From positions 124,001-188,000 of the forward strand of contig NZ_LJIZ01000032.1 of NCBI RefSeq assembly GCF_001420605.1: a stretch of DNA of 64,000 nt, written 5' to 3'. Position numbers and translations under genes: made by a program. The DNA is from Bacillus sp. FJAT-25509 (GTDB taxonomy: Bacteria; Bacillota; Bacilli; Bacillales; Bacillaceae_G). Below the pieces are notes generated by a model that saw nothing but the letters and a program-made list of their open reading frames with translations, was not told the origin of the DNA and searched no databases. The stretch's first letter is position 1; each line of letters opens with the position of its first letter. Positions 18,381 to 28,053 of the stretch are shown in pieces.

Positions 18381-19073
18381 ATGAAGAAAAAGATTCCACC
18401 AATAAAATTAGCAGACTTTCTAAAAGGAAATGGCGATGACAAAACCTCTTCTGACAAAGAAAAAAGTCCATTTAAACTAACGAGAAAATATGTACTAGCT
18501 CTACTGGGACTCGGGATTTGTTGGATGATTGCTAGCAATCTATTTGCTAATACAAATCAAAAAACGAATTCAATGCTTTCACCTATTTCGACAGAAACGA
18601 GTGGAACACCAAAAAATAATGAAAAAGCTGTTGAGACTCTTGGAAGTGATGGTGGAAAATCATCATCAAACAAAATGGAAGAATATGAAACAAAATATGA
18701 ACAGCAGCTAACAGAAACATTAAATAATATGGCTGGTGTAAGTAATGTAAAAGTAGTAGTAAATCTTGAAGGTAGTGGAAAGAACGTTTATCAAACAAAT
18801 AAAACGAATCGTACTCAAGAAACTGAGGAAACAGATAAACAAGGTGGAAAACGAAATATTGATGATCAATCACAAGAAGAGCAAGTAGTCATTATTGATA
18901 ACGGTGATAAACAAGAACCTGTTGTAGCCGAAACTGAAATGCCAAGAATTAGAGGTGTACTCGTTATTGCTAAAGGCGCTGAAAACCTTGAAGTAAAGTC
19001 AATGATTCGAGAAGCTGTAACGCGATTACTTGATGTACCAAGCTATCGTGTCTCTGTACAACCAAAAAAATAA
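18381..19073 (+). CDS. spoIIIAG: Stage III sporulation protein AG
   Basis: A 230-residue protein with one membrane helix (about 34-52) and a soluble domain related to secretion-ring proteins, which forms a large ring in the intermembrane space in B. subtilis. The domain has YEQQLTETLNNMAGVSNVKV, RIRGVLVIAKGAENLEVKSM and EAVTRLLDVPSYRVSVQPKK. The start at 18381 lies 6 bases after the spoIIIAF stop. Confidence 0.95.
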   Translation: MKKKIPPIKLADFLKGNGDDKTSSDKEKSPFKLTRKYVLALLGLGICWMIASNLFANTNQKTNSMLSPISTETSGTPKNNEKAVETLGSDGGKSSSNKMEEYETKYEQQLTETLNNMAGVSNVKVVVNLEGSGKNVYQTNKTNRTQETEETDKQGGKRNIDDQSQEEQVVIIDNGDKQEPVVAETEMPRIRGVLVIAKGAENLEVKSMIREAVTRLLDVPSYRVSVQPKK

Positions 19074-19094
19074 GAGGAAGAAGGTAAAATTTAA

Positions 19095-19697
19095 ATGAAA
19101 AAACAAACGATTTGGTTATTAACAATGTTAAGTTTAGTTGTTGTATTATCAGTTTATTATGTTACGACACCTGATAATTTAAAAACAACAAGTTTTATGA
19201 ACATGAATAACAATACAAATACAGATTCATTAGACTCAACTCCTAAAGATACTAAGAAGACAGATTCTAATACTGATTCTAAAACAAATACTTCTAAAAC
19301 AAATACTTCTAAACAAAACGGTAAAGAAACTGCTTCTCAAGAAAATTCTACTAGTGAAGTATTCTTAAAACAGCGTATGGAACAAGAAGATCAAAGAAGT
19401 CAATTAATTGATGAATATAAAGCTACTGTTGACTCAGCAACTGCATCAGCAAAAGAGAAGAGTGATGCATTCACTAATATGAATGAACTTCAAAAATTAA
19501 CTGCATTAGAATCAGATGTAGAATCTATGATTAAAGAAGCTGGCTATAAAGATGCACTAGTTCGTTCTGACAAAGATGAAGTAAAAGTAGATGTAACGTC
19601 AGCAAAACCAAGCAGAAAAGCAGCGAATGACATCATTCAAATGACAAGAAGTGTCTTAGGTGAAAAACTAGTAGTTGTAAAATTCCAAGTTAAATAA
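19095..19697 (+). CDS. spoIIIAH: Stage III sporulation protein AH
   Basis: A 200-residue mother-cell protein with one N-terminal membrane helix (about 5-24) and a C-terminal ring-building domain that binds forespore SpoIIQ. A low-complexity Thr/Ser/Asn/Lys linker (about 38-85) is encoded partly by a 12-base tandem repeat near 19278-19311. The C-terminal KAANDIIQMTRSVLGEKLVV fits the family. It is the last gene of the operon. Confidence 0.95.
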   Translation: MKKQTIWLLTMLSLVVVLSVYYVTTPDNLKTTSFMNMNNNTNTDSLDSTPKDTKKTDSNTDSKTNTSKTNTSKQNGKETASQENSTSEVFLKQRMEQEDQRSQLIDEYKATVDSATASAKEKSDAFTNMNELQKLTALESDVESMIKEAGYKDALVRSDKDEVKVDVTSAKPSRKAANDIIQMTRSVLGEKLVVVKFQVK

Positions 19698-19709
19698 TTT
19701 TTTGAACAA

Positions 19710-19752
19710 AGCCAGTAGAAGTTTACTCTACTGGCTATTATTTTTTTTAAAA
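19710..19752 (+). terminator. Terminator of the spoIIIA operon
   Basis: AGCCAGTAGA pairs perfectly with TCTACTGGCT around a 7-base loop, followed by ATTATTTTTTTT. Confidence 0.9.
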
Positions 19753-19772
19753 AGGAAGCCCGCGTGAGGTTG

Positions 19773-19840
19773 ATTTCCATTACAGGATGCTCGCTTTTTC
19801 ATGGGGCGTGACCAGAGCTTCTCTAACATTAACTATATGG
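19773..19840 (+). repeat. Dispersed intergenic repeat, copy B
   Basis: Same orientation as copy A at 13864. The shared core runs from ATTTCCATTACAGGATGC through CATGGGGC. Some 40 bases further on, TTAGGGGTATCTC (about 19849-19861) resembles a later part of copy A. No open frame crosses it. Confidence 0.7.
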
Positions 19841-20032
19841 CAAAGTATTAGGGGTATCTCAAGAGAACTATTCATTTATAGTTTAGAGTATTGATTTATT
19901 TTTTTATAAATTAGGAGAGTTTTATGTGATTTAGTATGAGTTGGAGCACATTTGCTAGTTTTTTCGTTTTAAAGTATTTATATATAGTACAATTTTTAGG
20001 CATAATACCCTAGCTAGTGTAGGTAATTATAA

Positions 20033-20114
20033 ATTTTATTTGCGATTCTCTTGGATTTAATTGCAGTTTTGCTAACTTTATTTGCGATTTTCAGATTTTA
20101 TTTGCAGTACACTG
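20033..20114. repeat. Four degenerate 20-22 base tandem units
   Basis: Units start at 20033, 20055, 20075 and 20095. They share ATTTTATTTGCGATT or ATTTTATTTGCAG-like sequence, and the TTGC core recurs at 20040, 20061, 20082 and 20102. They lie in the 766-base gap between spoIIIAH and accB, about 190 bases before the accB promoter. No open frame is present. Confidence 0.65.
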
Positions 20115-20299
20115 TTTTTTCATCTCTTCAATATAGTTGGACTTCTTATTTGCCTTTTGCAGGGCTATTTGAACGAGGTTCCCATCAACTTTGACTTTTG
20201 AGACGTCCCATTTCATTTTTTTTAATATGCTTATTAATAATTAATGTGAATTTTAGGATTATTCCTAATTCCTACGCACTTTCTGTCTTTGGTTTTCCC
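20115..20299. other. Noncoding spacer upstream of accB
   Basis: AT-rich sequence between the tandem units and the accB promoter. I see no open frame, hairpin with T-run, or known RNA motif here. Confidence 0.45.
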
Positions 20300-20308
20300 T
20301 GTTATAAT
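20300..20308 (+). promoter_or_regulatory. Extended -10 promoter for accBC
   Basis: TGTTATAAT gives a perfect TATAAT with the TGn extension; the -35 (TTTCTG, 17 bases upstream) is weak. The implied leader of about 150 bases contains a hairpin (AAGGAATA with TATTCCTT near 20334-20358). Confidence 0.6.
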
Positions 20309-20463
20309 AGTTTATATTGAATTATTTTTGGTAAGGAATAATATATAAATATTCCTTGTAAAATAGCTAAAAATAATTAGGAAATACTTTGGTTAAAATA
20401 ATTTGTTGAAAAGTTTAGTATTAGGTTATAAGATTAGACTATATGTCTTAAGGGGTGAACAGA

Positions 20464-20949
20464 ATGAAAATTCATGAAATTAGAGAGTTAATTAAGTTAA
20501 TCGATCAATCAACAATAAATGAATTCGAATTTGAGGATAATGGTGCTATCGTTAAAATTAAAAAAGGTGGACAAACAACTGTAGTTACATCTACACCAGT
20601 TGTACACCAAGAGCTAGCTCCAGTTGTTACATCTGCTCCAGTTGCAACTTTAGAAAGACCAGTTGCTGCAGAAGTTGCTGCACCTGTAGTAGAAAAAGAA
20701 GATACAAGTAACTTACATAAGATTACATCACCGATGGTAGGTACATTCTACGCATCTCCATCTCCTGATGCTAAAGAATACGTATCAATCGGCGATCGTA
20801 TTAAAAATGATTCAATCGTTTGTATCGTTGAAGCAATGAAGCTATTTAATGAAATTGAAGCTGAAATTGAAGGCGAAATCGTTGAAGTACTTGCTAAAAA
20901 TGGTCAATTAGTAGAATACGGTCAACCATTATTCTTGGTAAAGGCCTAA
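20464..20949 (+). CDS. accB: Biotin carboxyl carrier protein of acetyl-CoA carboxylase
   Basis: Carries CO2 on biotin for malonyl-CoA synthesis. The 161-residue protein has an N-terminal dimer segment ([15 protein letters not shown]), an Ala/Pro/Val-rich linker (about 40-85), and a biotinyl domain with [12 protein letters not shown], whose Lys is biotinylated. The frame is open to a GTG at 20455, but AAGGGGTG positions the ATG at 20464. It forms an operon with accC. Confidence 0.96.
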   Translation: MKIHEIRELIKLIDQSTINEFEFEDNGAIVKIKKGGQTTVVTSTPVVHQELAPVVTSAPVATLERPVAAEVAAPVVEKEDTSNLHKITSPMVGTFYASPSPDAKEYVSIGDRIKNDSIVCIVEAMKLFNEIEAEIEGEIVEVLAKNGQLVEYGQPLFLVKA

Positions 20950-20992
20950 GTATCTACAAAATTAACAGTACTTTACTAGAGAAGGTGAAGAA

Positions 20993-22342
20993 ATGAAAAA
21001 GGTTTTAATAGCGAATCGAGGAGAAATCGCCATTCGTATTATTCGAGCATGTAAAGAATTAAATATTGAAACAGTTGCTATTTACTCTGAAGGAGATAAA
21101 GAAGCATTACATGTTCAAATGGCTGATGAAGCTTATTGTGTCGGTCCTAAATTATCAAAAGATAGTTATTTAAATATGACTAATATCATTAGTATTGCAA
21201 AATTAACTGGTTGTGATGGAATCCATCCTGGTTATGGTTTCCTATCAGAAAATGCTAGTTTTGCAGAATTATGTACAGAGTGCAATGTGAAATTCATTGG
21301 ACCAACGGCTGATTCTATTTCTAAAATGGGTACAAAAGACGTTGCTCGTGAAACAATGAAAGAAGCAGGTGTACCTGTTGTACCTGGTTCACAAGGTATT
21401 ATTCAAAGTATAGAAGATGGTAAAAAGATTGCTGCAGAAATCGGCTATCCAGTTATTATCAAAGCTACAGCTGGTGGCGGTGGTAAAGGAATCCGTGTAG
21501 CAAAAGATGAAAACGAACTTGAAAAAGGTATTCAAATTACTCAACAAGAAGCTCAAACAGCTTTCGGTAATCCAGGTGTGTATCTTGAAAGATATATAAC
21601 AGATTTTAGACATGTTGAAATTCAGGTTTTAGCAGATGAACATGGAAATACGATTCATCTTGGAGAACGTGATTGTACAATTCAACGTCGTCTTCAAAAA
21701 TTAGTAGAAGAAGCTCCATCTCCAGTATTAGACGAAGAAACTCGTGAAAAAATGGGTCAAGCAGCTGTTCGTGCAGCTGAAGCAGTAAATTATTGGGGAG
21801 CAGGTACTGTTGAGTTCATTTATGAGCCACATACTAAAAACTTCTTCTTTATGGAGATGAACACACGTATTCAAGTTGAGCATCCAGTAACTGAATATAT
21901 TTCTGGAATTGATCTTATTAAGCAACAATTATTAATTGCTAAAGGTCATCCATTAAAAATGACTCAAGCAGACGTTTCTTTAAAAGGATGGTCTATTGAG
22001 TGTCGTATTAATGCAGAAAATCCAGATAAGAACTTTATGCCGTCTCCTGGTAAAATCATTACGTATTTACCACCAGGTGGTCCGAATGTTCGTGTTGATT
22101 CTGCTGTATATAGCGGGTACACAATTCCGCCATATTATGATTCAATGATTGCGAAAGTTATCGTGCATGGCAAGACAAGAGAAGAAGCAATTGCTATAAT
22201 GATAAGAGCACTTGAAGAATTTGTGGTAGAAGGAATTTACACAACAATTCCATTCCATTTAAATTTATTGCAAAATGAAATCTTCGTAAAAGGGAAGTAT
22301 AATACTAAATTCCTTGAGGAGCATGCGCTTGTTAAAGGATAA
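20993..22342 (+). CDS. accC: Biotin carboxylase subunit of acetyl-CoA carboxylase
   Basis: Carboxylates the biotin of AccB using ATP and bicarbonate. The 449-residue ATP-grasp enzyme shows [20 protein letters not shown], the Gly-rich lid [34 protein letters not shown] and [15 protein letters not shown]. The full length matches the family. GAAGGTGAAG precedes the ATG, 43 bases after accB. Confidence 0.97.
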   Translation: MKKVLIANRGEIAIRIIRACKELNIETVAIYSEGDKEALHVQMADEAYCVGPKLSKDSYLNMTNIISIAKLTGCDGIHPGYGFLSENASFAELCTECNVKFIGPTADSISKMGTKDVARETMKEAGVPVVPGSQGIIQSIEDGKKIAAEIGYPVIIKATAGGGGKGIRVAKDENELEKGIQITQQEAQTAFGNPGVYLERYITDFRHVEIQVLADEHGNTIHLGERDCTIQRRLQKLVEEAPSPVLDEETREKMGQAAVRAAEAVNYWGAGTVEFIYEPHTKNFFFMEMNTRIQVEHPVTEYISGIDLIKQQLLIAKGHPLKMTQADVSLKGWSIECRINAENPDKNFMPSPGKIITYLPPGGPNVRVDSAVYSGYTIPPYYDSMIAKVIVHGKTREEAIAIMIRALEEFVVEGIYTTIPFHLNLLQNEIFVKGKYNTKFLEEHALVKG

Positions 22343-22357
22343 AGTGGAGGGATCTGT

Positions 22358-22756
22358 ATGAACGAAAATCAAATTTTAGAAATGGGTACTGCGACATTAG
22401 GTCGAGTAGAAATCGCACCTGAAGTAATCGAAGTAATTGCTGGTATTGCAGCTGCTGAAGTTGAAGGTGTTTCAAGCATGCGTGGAAACTTAGCATCTGG
22501 TATTTCTGAAATTATCGGTAAGAAATATCATGGTAAGGGTGTCCGAGTTGATTTATCAGAAGATCGAATTACAATCGATGTATACATTCTAGTTAAATTT
22601 GGTAAGTCAATCCCAACTGTAGCAGGTAATGTACAAGACAATATTCGTCAAGCATTATTAACGATGACAGGTCTTGAATTATCTGAAGTAAATGTTCACG
22701 TAGTAGGAGTTCAATTCGATACGAAACCTGAGCAAGAAGCTCCAATTGAACTTTAA
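22358..22756 (+). CDS. yqhY: Asp23/Gls24 family protein YqhY
   Basis: A 132-residue Asp23-family protein with IEVIAGIAAAEVEGVSSMRG and the beta-rich core GKGVRVDLSEDRITIDVYI. In B. subtilis, yqhY lies beside accBC and loss of it perturbs acetyl-CoA carboxylase control, so a link with the two upstream genes is likely. AGTGGAGGG precedes the ATG, 15 bases after accC. Confidence 0.94.
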   Translation: MNENQILEMGTATLGRVEIAPEVIEVIAGIAAAEVEGVSSMRGNLASGISEIIGKKYHGKGVRVDLSEDRITIDVYILVKFGKSIPTVAGNVQDNIRQALLTMTGLELSEVNVHVVGVQFDTKPEQEAPIEL

Positions 22757-22763
22757 TATTATA

Positions 22764-22799
22764 AAAAGAGTCTCTATCTAATAGAGGCTCTTTTTTTGT
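22764..22799 (+). terminator. Terminator after accB-accC-yqhY
   Basis: AAAGAGTCTCTAT pairs with ATAGAGGCTCTTT (one G-U), followed by a T-run. Confidence 0.88.
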
Positions 22800-22938
22800 T
22801 TTGCTAGAAAAGAAGTTTGTTTTATGCAGTTCTTTCATTTTAGTTTATCCTTCGCCCAGTTCTTATGTAATTGATTTTATGAAATATTTTGAAATATGTT
22901 AAAATTTATTTGTAAATAAAATAGAAATAGGTGACAAT

Positions 22939-23505
22939 ATGAATTTAAATTTGAGCACAAATAGAACAATCTTACGTGAATTTGTTGAAAGTGATTGGCA
23001 GGAAGTACATAAATATGCATCACAATTAGTTGTATGTCAATTTCAGCCGTGGGGACCGAATACTGAAAGTGAGACGAAGGAATTCGTTCAAACTATACTA
23101 GGAGATATGAAACAAATAAATAGGACTCGATTTGCATTTGCAATAATAGAAAAGGAATCTGGGGAATTAATCGGATCGATTGAGTTTAATATTAGGGATG
23201 AAATCAATCAAATAGGTGAAATAGGGTATATAATTCATCCGAACTATTGGGGCATGGGATTTGCTAGTGAAGCTACTAAAGAAGTAATATCATTTGGATT
23301 TAAAAATTTTAAGCTCCATCGAATTTTTGCTACATGTGATGTTAGAAATATTGCATCAGCAAAAGTACTTGAAAAATGTGGCTTAAATTTAGAAGGTAAA
23401 ATGCGTGAAGATTTATTATTAAGAGACGGCTGGAGAGACACTTTTTTATTCAGCATACTGGAACATGAATGGCTTAGGAGACAGGAAGGACAGGAAAGAC
23501 AATAA
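22939..23505 (+). CDS. GNAT N-acetyltransferase, RimJ/RimL type
   Basis: A 188-residue acetyltransferase. The acetyl-CoA-binding region IGYIIHPNYWGMGFASEATK (about 96-115) and the later NIASAKVLEKCGLNLEGKMRE are typical of the RimJ/RimL branch, which acetylates protein N-termini or small amines. AATAGGTGAC precedes the ATG. It stands alone between yqhY and nusB, where B. subtilis has no such gene, so it is a likely lineage-specific insertion. Confidence 0.85.
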   Translation: MNLNLSTNRTILREFVESDWQEVHKYASQLVVCQFQPWGPNTESETKEFVQTILGDMKQINRTRFAFAIIEKESGELIGSIEFNIRDEINQIGEIGYIIHPNYWGMGFASEATKEVISFGFKNFKLHRIFATCDVRNIASAKVLEKCGLNLEGKMREDLLLRDGWRDTFLFSILEHEWLRRQEGQERQ

Positions 23506-23888
23506 AAACTGGTAATAGTTAGAAAGTTTTTTTATGTTCTTAAAATCTTTTACAATCCCATTAATCCCGTATTTTCTTAAACTTTCTTTTTGAATGTTCG
23601 TGTTTTGGTGTATAAATATTATTTTAAAGTAAGAAAAAGGAAAAATATTTAAAAAAACACAAACATTGTTCTGTTATTTTATTGGATTTTAAGTTAAAAT
23701 GTAGAAAACAGTTTAAAGTATTGAGTTTGCTTAGAAACGTTAATAATAATAAAAATTAGAGTTAATACAGACAGTCGTTGGAACTTATTAAAAAAAATGG
23801 TAAAATAACGTGTTACTATACAAAATTAGAATTCGTTATTACCTATGCAACGAATGATGAATTTAGCTTAAAGGAGTTTATTATTTTG
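23506..23888. other. Intergenic region upstream of nusB
   Basis: A 383-base AT-rich gap. AGAAAGTTT near 23521 can pair with AAACTTTCTTTTT near 23578, a possible long-loop terminator for the acetyltransferase gene. ATTCGTT and AACGAAT (about 23831-23855) form a small hairpin in the nusB leader. I see no convincing promoter. Confidence 0.4.
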
Positions 23889-24269
23889 ATGAAACGTAGA
23901 AAAGCAAGGGAACTTGCATTACAAACATTATTCCAAATGGATTTAAGTGAAGCAAATGCTTCAAATGCATTAGAGCATGTATTAGAAGAAGCTGAGGAAA
24001 AACAAGATGCATTTTTAGATGCAATTGTAACAAATTTTGTTAGTCATAAAGAAGTGATTGACGAACAATTAGCTTCAAATATCGAAAGCTGGACGATTGA
24101 TCGTTTAGGTAACGTTGATCGCAATATCCTTAGAATCGCTCTAGTAGAAATTAATTACTTAGAGGATGTTCCAAAAAGTGTAGCAATCAACGAAGCGATT
24201 GAAATTGCTAAAGTTTACGGTGATGATGATTCTAGTAAATTTATCAATGCGGTATTATCAAAATTCTAA
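23889..24269 (+). CDS. nusB: Transcription antitermination factor NusB
   Basis: A 126-residue helical protein that joins NusE on boxA RNA during rRNA transcription. Diagnostic parts are RRKARELALQTLFQMD at the N-terminus, WTIDRLGNVDRNILRIALVE and VPKSVAINEAIEIAKVYG. The reading frame extends 37 codons upstream without family similarity. TTAAAGGAG lies 12 bases before the ATG at 23889 and 9 before an in-frame TTG at 23886, so the true start is one of these two. Confidence 0.93.
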   Translation: MKRRKARELALQTLFQMDLSEANASNALEHVLEEAEEKQDAFLDAIVTNFVSHKEVIDEQLASNIESWTIDRLGNVDRNILRIALVEINYLEDVPKSVAINEAIEIAKVYGDDDSSKFINAVLSKF

Positions 24270-24306
24270 ATAGATAGATTGTTTATATGCATAGGGGGAA
24301 ACTAAA

Positions 24307-25182
24307 ATGGTAGCAACATTAATTAATGGTAAAGAAATTTCAGTATCAATTCGTGAGGAATTAAAGAATGGTGTTTCAGAATTAAAAAATCAAGGTGTTA
24401 CACCAGGTTTAGCAGTTGTTTTAGTTGGAAATAATTCTGCTTCAAGAACATATGTGAATTCGAAGCATAAAGCATGTAATGAATTAGGAATGTATTCTGA
24501 AGTAATTGAATTACCTGAAACAGTTACTGAAGATGAGTTATTATCCGTTGTAAACAAATTAAACGATGATCAGTCAATTCATGGTATTTTAGTTCAGTTG
24601 CCATTACCTGCTCATATCTCAGAAAAGAAAGTAATTGAAACAATTTCTCCATTAAAAGATGTTGATGGATTTCATCCAATTAATATTGGAAGAATGATGA
24701 CGAATCAAGATTCATTACTACCTTGTACTCCTTTTGGTATATTAAAATTAATAGAAAATACAAATATTACGATTAGTGGTAAACATGTCGTTGTTATTGG
24801 ACGTAGTAATATTGTAGGGAAACCAGTTGGACAACTATTCTTAAATGAAAATGCAACGGTTACTTATACACATTCACGTACAACTAATCTAAAAAATATT
24901 ACAAAGCAAGCTGATATTTTAATTGTTGCTATTGGTGTAGCAAAATTAATTACAGCTGATTATGTTAAAGAGGGAGCAATTGTAATTGACGTCGGCATGA
25001 ATAGAGACGAAAATGGCAAATTATGTGGAGACGTAAATTTTGAAGATGTTAAAAATATTGCTGGTTATATTACTCCGGTACCAGGTGGAGTAGGACCAAT
25101 GACAATAACAATGCTACTTCATAATACGTTAAAAGCAGCTTCTCAAATTGATCATAAATTAAATTTGAGTACTAACCTTTAA
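24307..25182 (+). CDS. folD: Methylenetetrahydrofolate dehydrogenase/cyclohydrolase FolD
   Basis: Bifunctional enzyme that interconverts methylene-, methenyl- and formyl-tetrahydrofolate with NADP. The 291-residue protein has [14 protein letters not shown] (catalytic Lys), [23 protein letters not shown], the cofactor site [13 protein letters not shown] and [24 protein letters not shown] precedes the ATG. Confidence 0.97.
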   Translation: MVATLINGKEISVSIREELKNGVSELKNQGVTPGLAVVLVGNNSASRTYVNSKHKACNELGMYSEVIELPETVTEDELLSVVNKLNDDQSIHGILVQLPLPAHISEKKVIETISPLKDVDGFHPINIGRMMTNQDSLLPCTPFGILKLIENTNITISGKHVVVIGRSNIVGKPVGQLFLNENATVTYTHSRTTNLKNITKQADILIVAIGVAKLITADYVKEGAIVIDVGMNRDENGKLCGDVNFEDVKNIAGYITPVPGGVGPMTITMLLHNTLKAASQIDHKLNLSTNL

Positions 25183-25218
25183 TCATATTGCTTTGTAAGA
25201 ATGAAAGAAGGGCTATGC

Positions 25219-26565
25219 ATGACGGAAAAGCTACCAGTTACTGTTACCGCATTAACTAAATATTTAAAAGCAAAATTTCAAGCGGATCGTAATTTGCAAA
25301 ATATACTTCTCCGTGGAGAAATCTCAAATTTTAAACGTCATTCATCTAGCGGTCATTATTACTTTACGTTAAAAGATGATGGTGCTAGAATTGCAGCGGT
25401 CATGTTTCAATCCTATAATGCAAATATCGCATTTCAACCAACCGATGGTATGCAGGTTATCGTACAAGGTGAAATAAATGTATACCCAGGATCTGGTAGC
25501 TATCAAATCTACATAAGAGACATGCAACCTGATGGTGTTGGCGGTCTCTTTGTAGCTTATGAACAATTGAAGAAAAAACTATTAGAAGAAGGACTCTTTG
25601 ATCAGAAATTTAAGAAAAAGATTCCTTCTTTTCCTAGTGTAATCGGGGTTGTTACTTCACCAACCGGTGCAGCAGTTCGAGATATTATTACAACGATTCA
25701 ACGAAGATACCCGATTGGGAAAATTGTTGTCATTCCGACTCTTGTACAAGGTGAAGGGGCGAAAGCGTCGATTGTGAAGTCAATTGAAACTGCTAATAGA
25801 ATGAAAGAAATAGATGTGTTAATAGTCGGACGAGGCGGAGGATCAATAGAGGAACTGTGGGCCTTTAACGAAGAGATAGTAGCGAGAGCAATCTTTGAAT
25901 CAAGAATTCCAATCATTTCCGCAGTGGGTCACGAGACGGATACGACAATTGCGGATTATGTTGCTGATCTCCGAGCACCTACGCCAACGGCTGCAGCAGA
26001 ATTAGTTTCGTTAAGCCAAAGAGAAATACTTGAGCAATTCACTGTTCGAAAATCAAGACTTAATAAAGCGATGGATACGATTATTGAACGAAAACAAGCG
26101 CAACTAAAGGCAGTTCAAGATGCTTATGTTTTTAGATATCCTAATTCACTATTCCATCCAAAACAAGAGCAATTTGACCGGATTAACGAGCGTTTACATA
26201 CATCAATAAATGAAATTGTTAAGTCTAAAATAAACAAGCATAAAGAACTAAATTCGTCACTACTAATACATCATCCAAGTAATAGAGTTCAGCTTGAAAA
26301 GCAAAAGCACCAGCAATTACATATGGCTTTGCAAAAAGAATTTAATCGGCTAGTTACCCAGAAGAAATTTGAAATGGAAAGAATACTTCATACACTTGAT
26401 GCACTTAGTCCGTTAAAAGTTATGGCTAGAGGTTATTCATTAGCATATAAAAATGATAACGAATTGATGAAATCGGTTAAACAGGCAAAAAGCGGAGACC
26501 GATTCCAATTACAAATGACCGATGGGAAATTAAATTGTGAAGTACTTGAAGTAAAAGGAGAGTGA
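25219..26565 (+). CDS. xseA: Exodeoxyribonuclease VII large subunit
   Basis: Catalytic subunit of a single-strand DNA exonuclease. An N-terminal OB fold ([19 protein letters not shown]) precedes the nuclease core with [48 protein letters not shown] and [14 protein letters not shown] coiled-coil arm follows. The ATG at 25219 has GAAGGG at good spacing; the upstream ATG at 25201 lacks one. The end overlaps the xseB ribosome binding region. Confidence 0.95.
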   Translation: MTEKLPVTVTALTKYLKAKFQADRNLQNILLRGEISNFKRHSSSGHYYFTLKDDGARIAAVMFQSYNANIAFQPTDGMQVIVQGEINVYPGSGSYQIYIRDMQPDGVGGLFVAYEQLKKKLLEEGLFDQKFKKKIPSFPSVIGVVTSPTGAAVRDIITTIQRRYPIGKIVVIPTLVQGEGAKASIVKSIETANRMKEIDVLIVGRGGGSIEELWAFNEEIVARAIFESRIPIISAVGHETDTTIADYVADLRAPTPTAAAELVSLSQREILEQFTVRKSRLNKAMDTIIERKQAQLKAVQDAYVFRYPNSLFHPKQEQFDRINERLHTSINEIVKSKINKHKELNSSLLIHHPSNRVQLEKQKHQQLHMALQKEFNRLVTQKKFEMERILHTLDALSPLKVMARGYSLAYKNDNELMKSVKQAKSGDRFQLQMTDGKLNCEVLEVKGE

Positions 26566-26570
26566 ATCAA

Positions 26571-26798
26571 TTGTCACAAAATGAGCGTTCTTTTGAAGAA
26601 GCAATAAAAGAAATTGAAGTGATCGTACAAAAATTAGAGCAAGGTGACGTACCACTTGAAAAAGCGATCGAATACTTTCAAGAAGGTATAAAGCTATCTC
26701 AAATTTGTCAAGAGAAGCTTACAAAAGTTGAAAAACAAATGACTTCTATATTAAATGAACAGGGTGAACAAACTCCTTTTACTGTTGAGGAGGAATAA
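26571..26798 (+). CDS. xseB: Exodeoxyribonuclease VII small subunit
   Basis: A 75-residue helical hairpin that binds the XseA arm. The core [18 protein letters not shown] and [15 protein letters not shown] is diagnostic. AAAGGAG at the end of xseA best positions a TTG at 26571; an in-frame GTG at 26562 is too close to it. Confidence 0.93.
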   Translation: MSQNERSFEEAIKEIEVIVQKLEQGDVPLEKAIEYFQEGIKLSQICQEKLTKVEKQMTSILNEQGEQTPFTVEEE

Positions 26799-26799
26799 T

Positions 26800-27687
26800 A
26801 TGAACACTTTCAAAGATTTTATGGAGTATTCCAGTAGAATAGTAAATGATGAAATGATTAAATCGGTTGAAAGATTAAAAGCACCAGAAAAATTAAAAGA
26901 ATCTATGTCCTATTCATTGCAAGGTGGAGGGAAAAGAATTAGACCTCTTTTACTTTTCGCAACTCTAGATGCATTTGGTAATGACCCATTAATAGGGATA
27001 AAACCTGCATGTGCTTTAGAAATGATTCATACTTATTCATTAATTCATGATGATTTACCATGTATGGATGATGATGATTTTCGAAGAGGAAAACCGACAA
27101 ATCACAAAGTATTTGGCGAAGATCTTGCGGTATTAGCAGGGGATGGCTTATTGACATACGCCTTTAAATTAATTACGGAAATGAATGATTTTCATGTGTC
27201 TGATCAAGTGAAAATACAATTAATTAGTGAGTTAGCGATTGCTGCAGGTCCTGAAGGTATGGTTGCCGGTCAGGTAGCAGATATGGAAGGTGAAAGTAAA
27301 GAGCTTAGTGGAGAAGAGTTGCAATATATCCATGAAAGAAAAACGGGTAAGATGCTAATGTATCCAGTAATTGCAGGTGCAATTATATCAAAAGCAACAG
27401 CAGAACAATTATCTCACCTAACGCAATTTGCCTATAAACTCGGTATCGCATTTCAAATACAAGATGATATTTTAGACGTAATAGGTGATGAAGAAGTACT
27501 TGGTAAGCCAGTGGGTAGTGATATAGAAAATGATAAAACTACCTATGTAAAGTTATATTCAGTCGAGGGTGCTAAAGAAAGGCTTCATACTTTTATTACT
27601 GAAGCTAAACAACATGTTCGAGCATGTGGGATTAAAGATGATTACTTAATCTCAATTTGTGATTTTGTTGAAAATCGCAGTTTTTGA
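26800..27687 (+). CDS. ispA: Farnesyl diphosphate synthase
   Basis: Condenses IPP with allylic diphosphates to make farnesyl diphosphate for quinones and undecaprenyl lipid. The 295-residue protein has both aspartate-rich motifs, DDLPCMDDDDFRRGKPT and QDDILDVIGD, plus GGKRIRPLL and the C-terminal KPVGSDIENDKTTYV. GAGGAGG from the end of xseB sets the ATG at 26800, one base after the xseB stop. Confidence 0.96.
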   Translation: MNTFKDFMEYSSRIVNDEMIKSVERLKAPEKLKESMSYSLQGGGKRIRPLLLFATLDAFGNDPLIGIKPACALEMIHTYSLIHDDLPCMDDDDFRRGKPTNHKVFGEDLAVLAGDGLLTYAFKLITEMNDFHVSDQVKIQLISELAIAAGPEGMVAGQVADMEGESKELSGEELQYIHERKTGKMLMYPVIAGAIISKATAEQLSHLTQFAYKLGIAFQIQDDILDVIGDEEVLGKPVGSDIENDKTTYVKLYSVEGAKERLHTFITEAKQHVRACGIKDDYLISICDFVENRSF

Positions 27688-28053
27688 TTATCTTTGATTA
27701 TGTAATTAATTCCATGTCCATTGAATAGATTTATTCATTTATGTATAATGTAACTACTTTATAAACGTGTTAATGTTGTTAATAAAATATACAGAAATGT
27801 AGGCCGTTAACACATCTGTGCTAGCGGCTTTCTTTTCATTTTGCTTAAAAAATATCGATAATTTTATTCTATAAAAATAAAAAACATTAAACAGATTTTA
27901 ATAAAAATGGTATTATGATACATGGTGTTAAGAGTTAGTCATTTAAGAAACTAGCGTTTAACTACAAGTATGGTAAAATCATTTTATAGATAAAATTACA
28001 TAATAATGAATTATTTATATAGATTTAACATCTAGGAAGGTGAGTGATCCAAG
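27688..28053. other. Gap between ispA and dxs
   Basis: 366 bases without a gene. It contains a terminator-like hairpin (27803-27828: GCCGTTA with TAGCGGC, inner CACA/TGTG, then TTTCTTTTC). The rest is very AT-rich. In some Bacillaceae the OLE RNA lies in this neighbourhood; the gap is too short and lacks a comparable structured region. Confidence 0.5.
27803..27836 (+). terminator. Terminator after ispA
   Basis: GCCGTTA pairs with TAGCGGC, with a second inner stem CACA/TGTG and a T-rich tail. Confidence 0.7.

Noticed and set aside
27688-28053. Possible OLE RNA between ispA and dxs
   Set aside because: OLE RNA is much longer (about 600 nt) and GC-richer. This gap is 366 bases, mostly A/T, with only a terminator-like hairpin, and no OLE-associated membrane protein gene is next to it.
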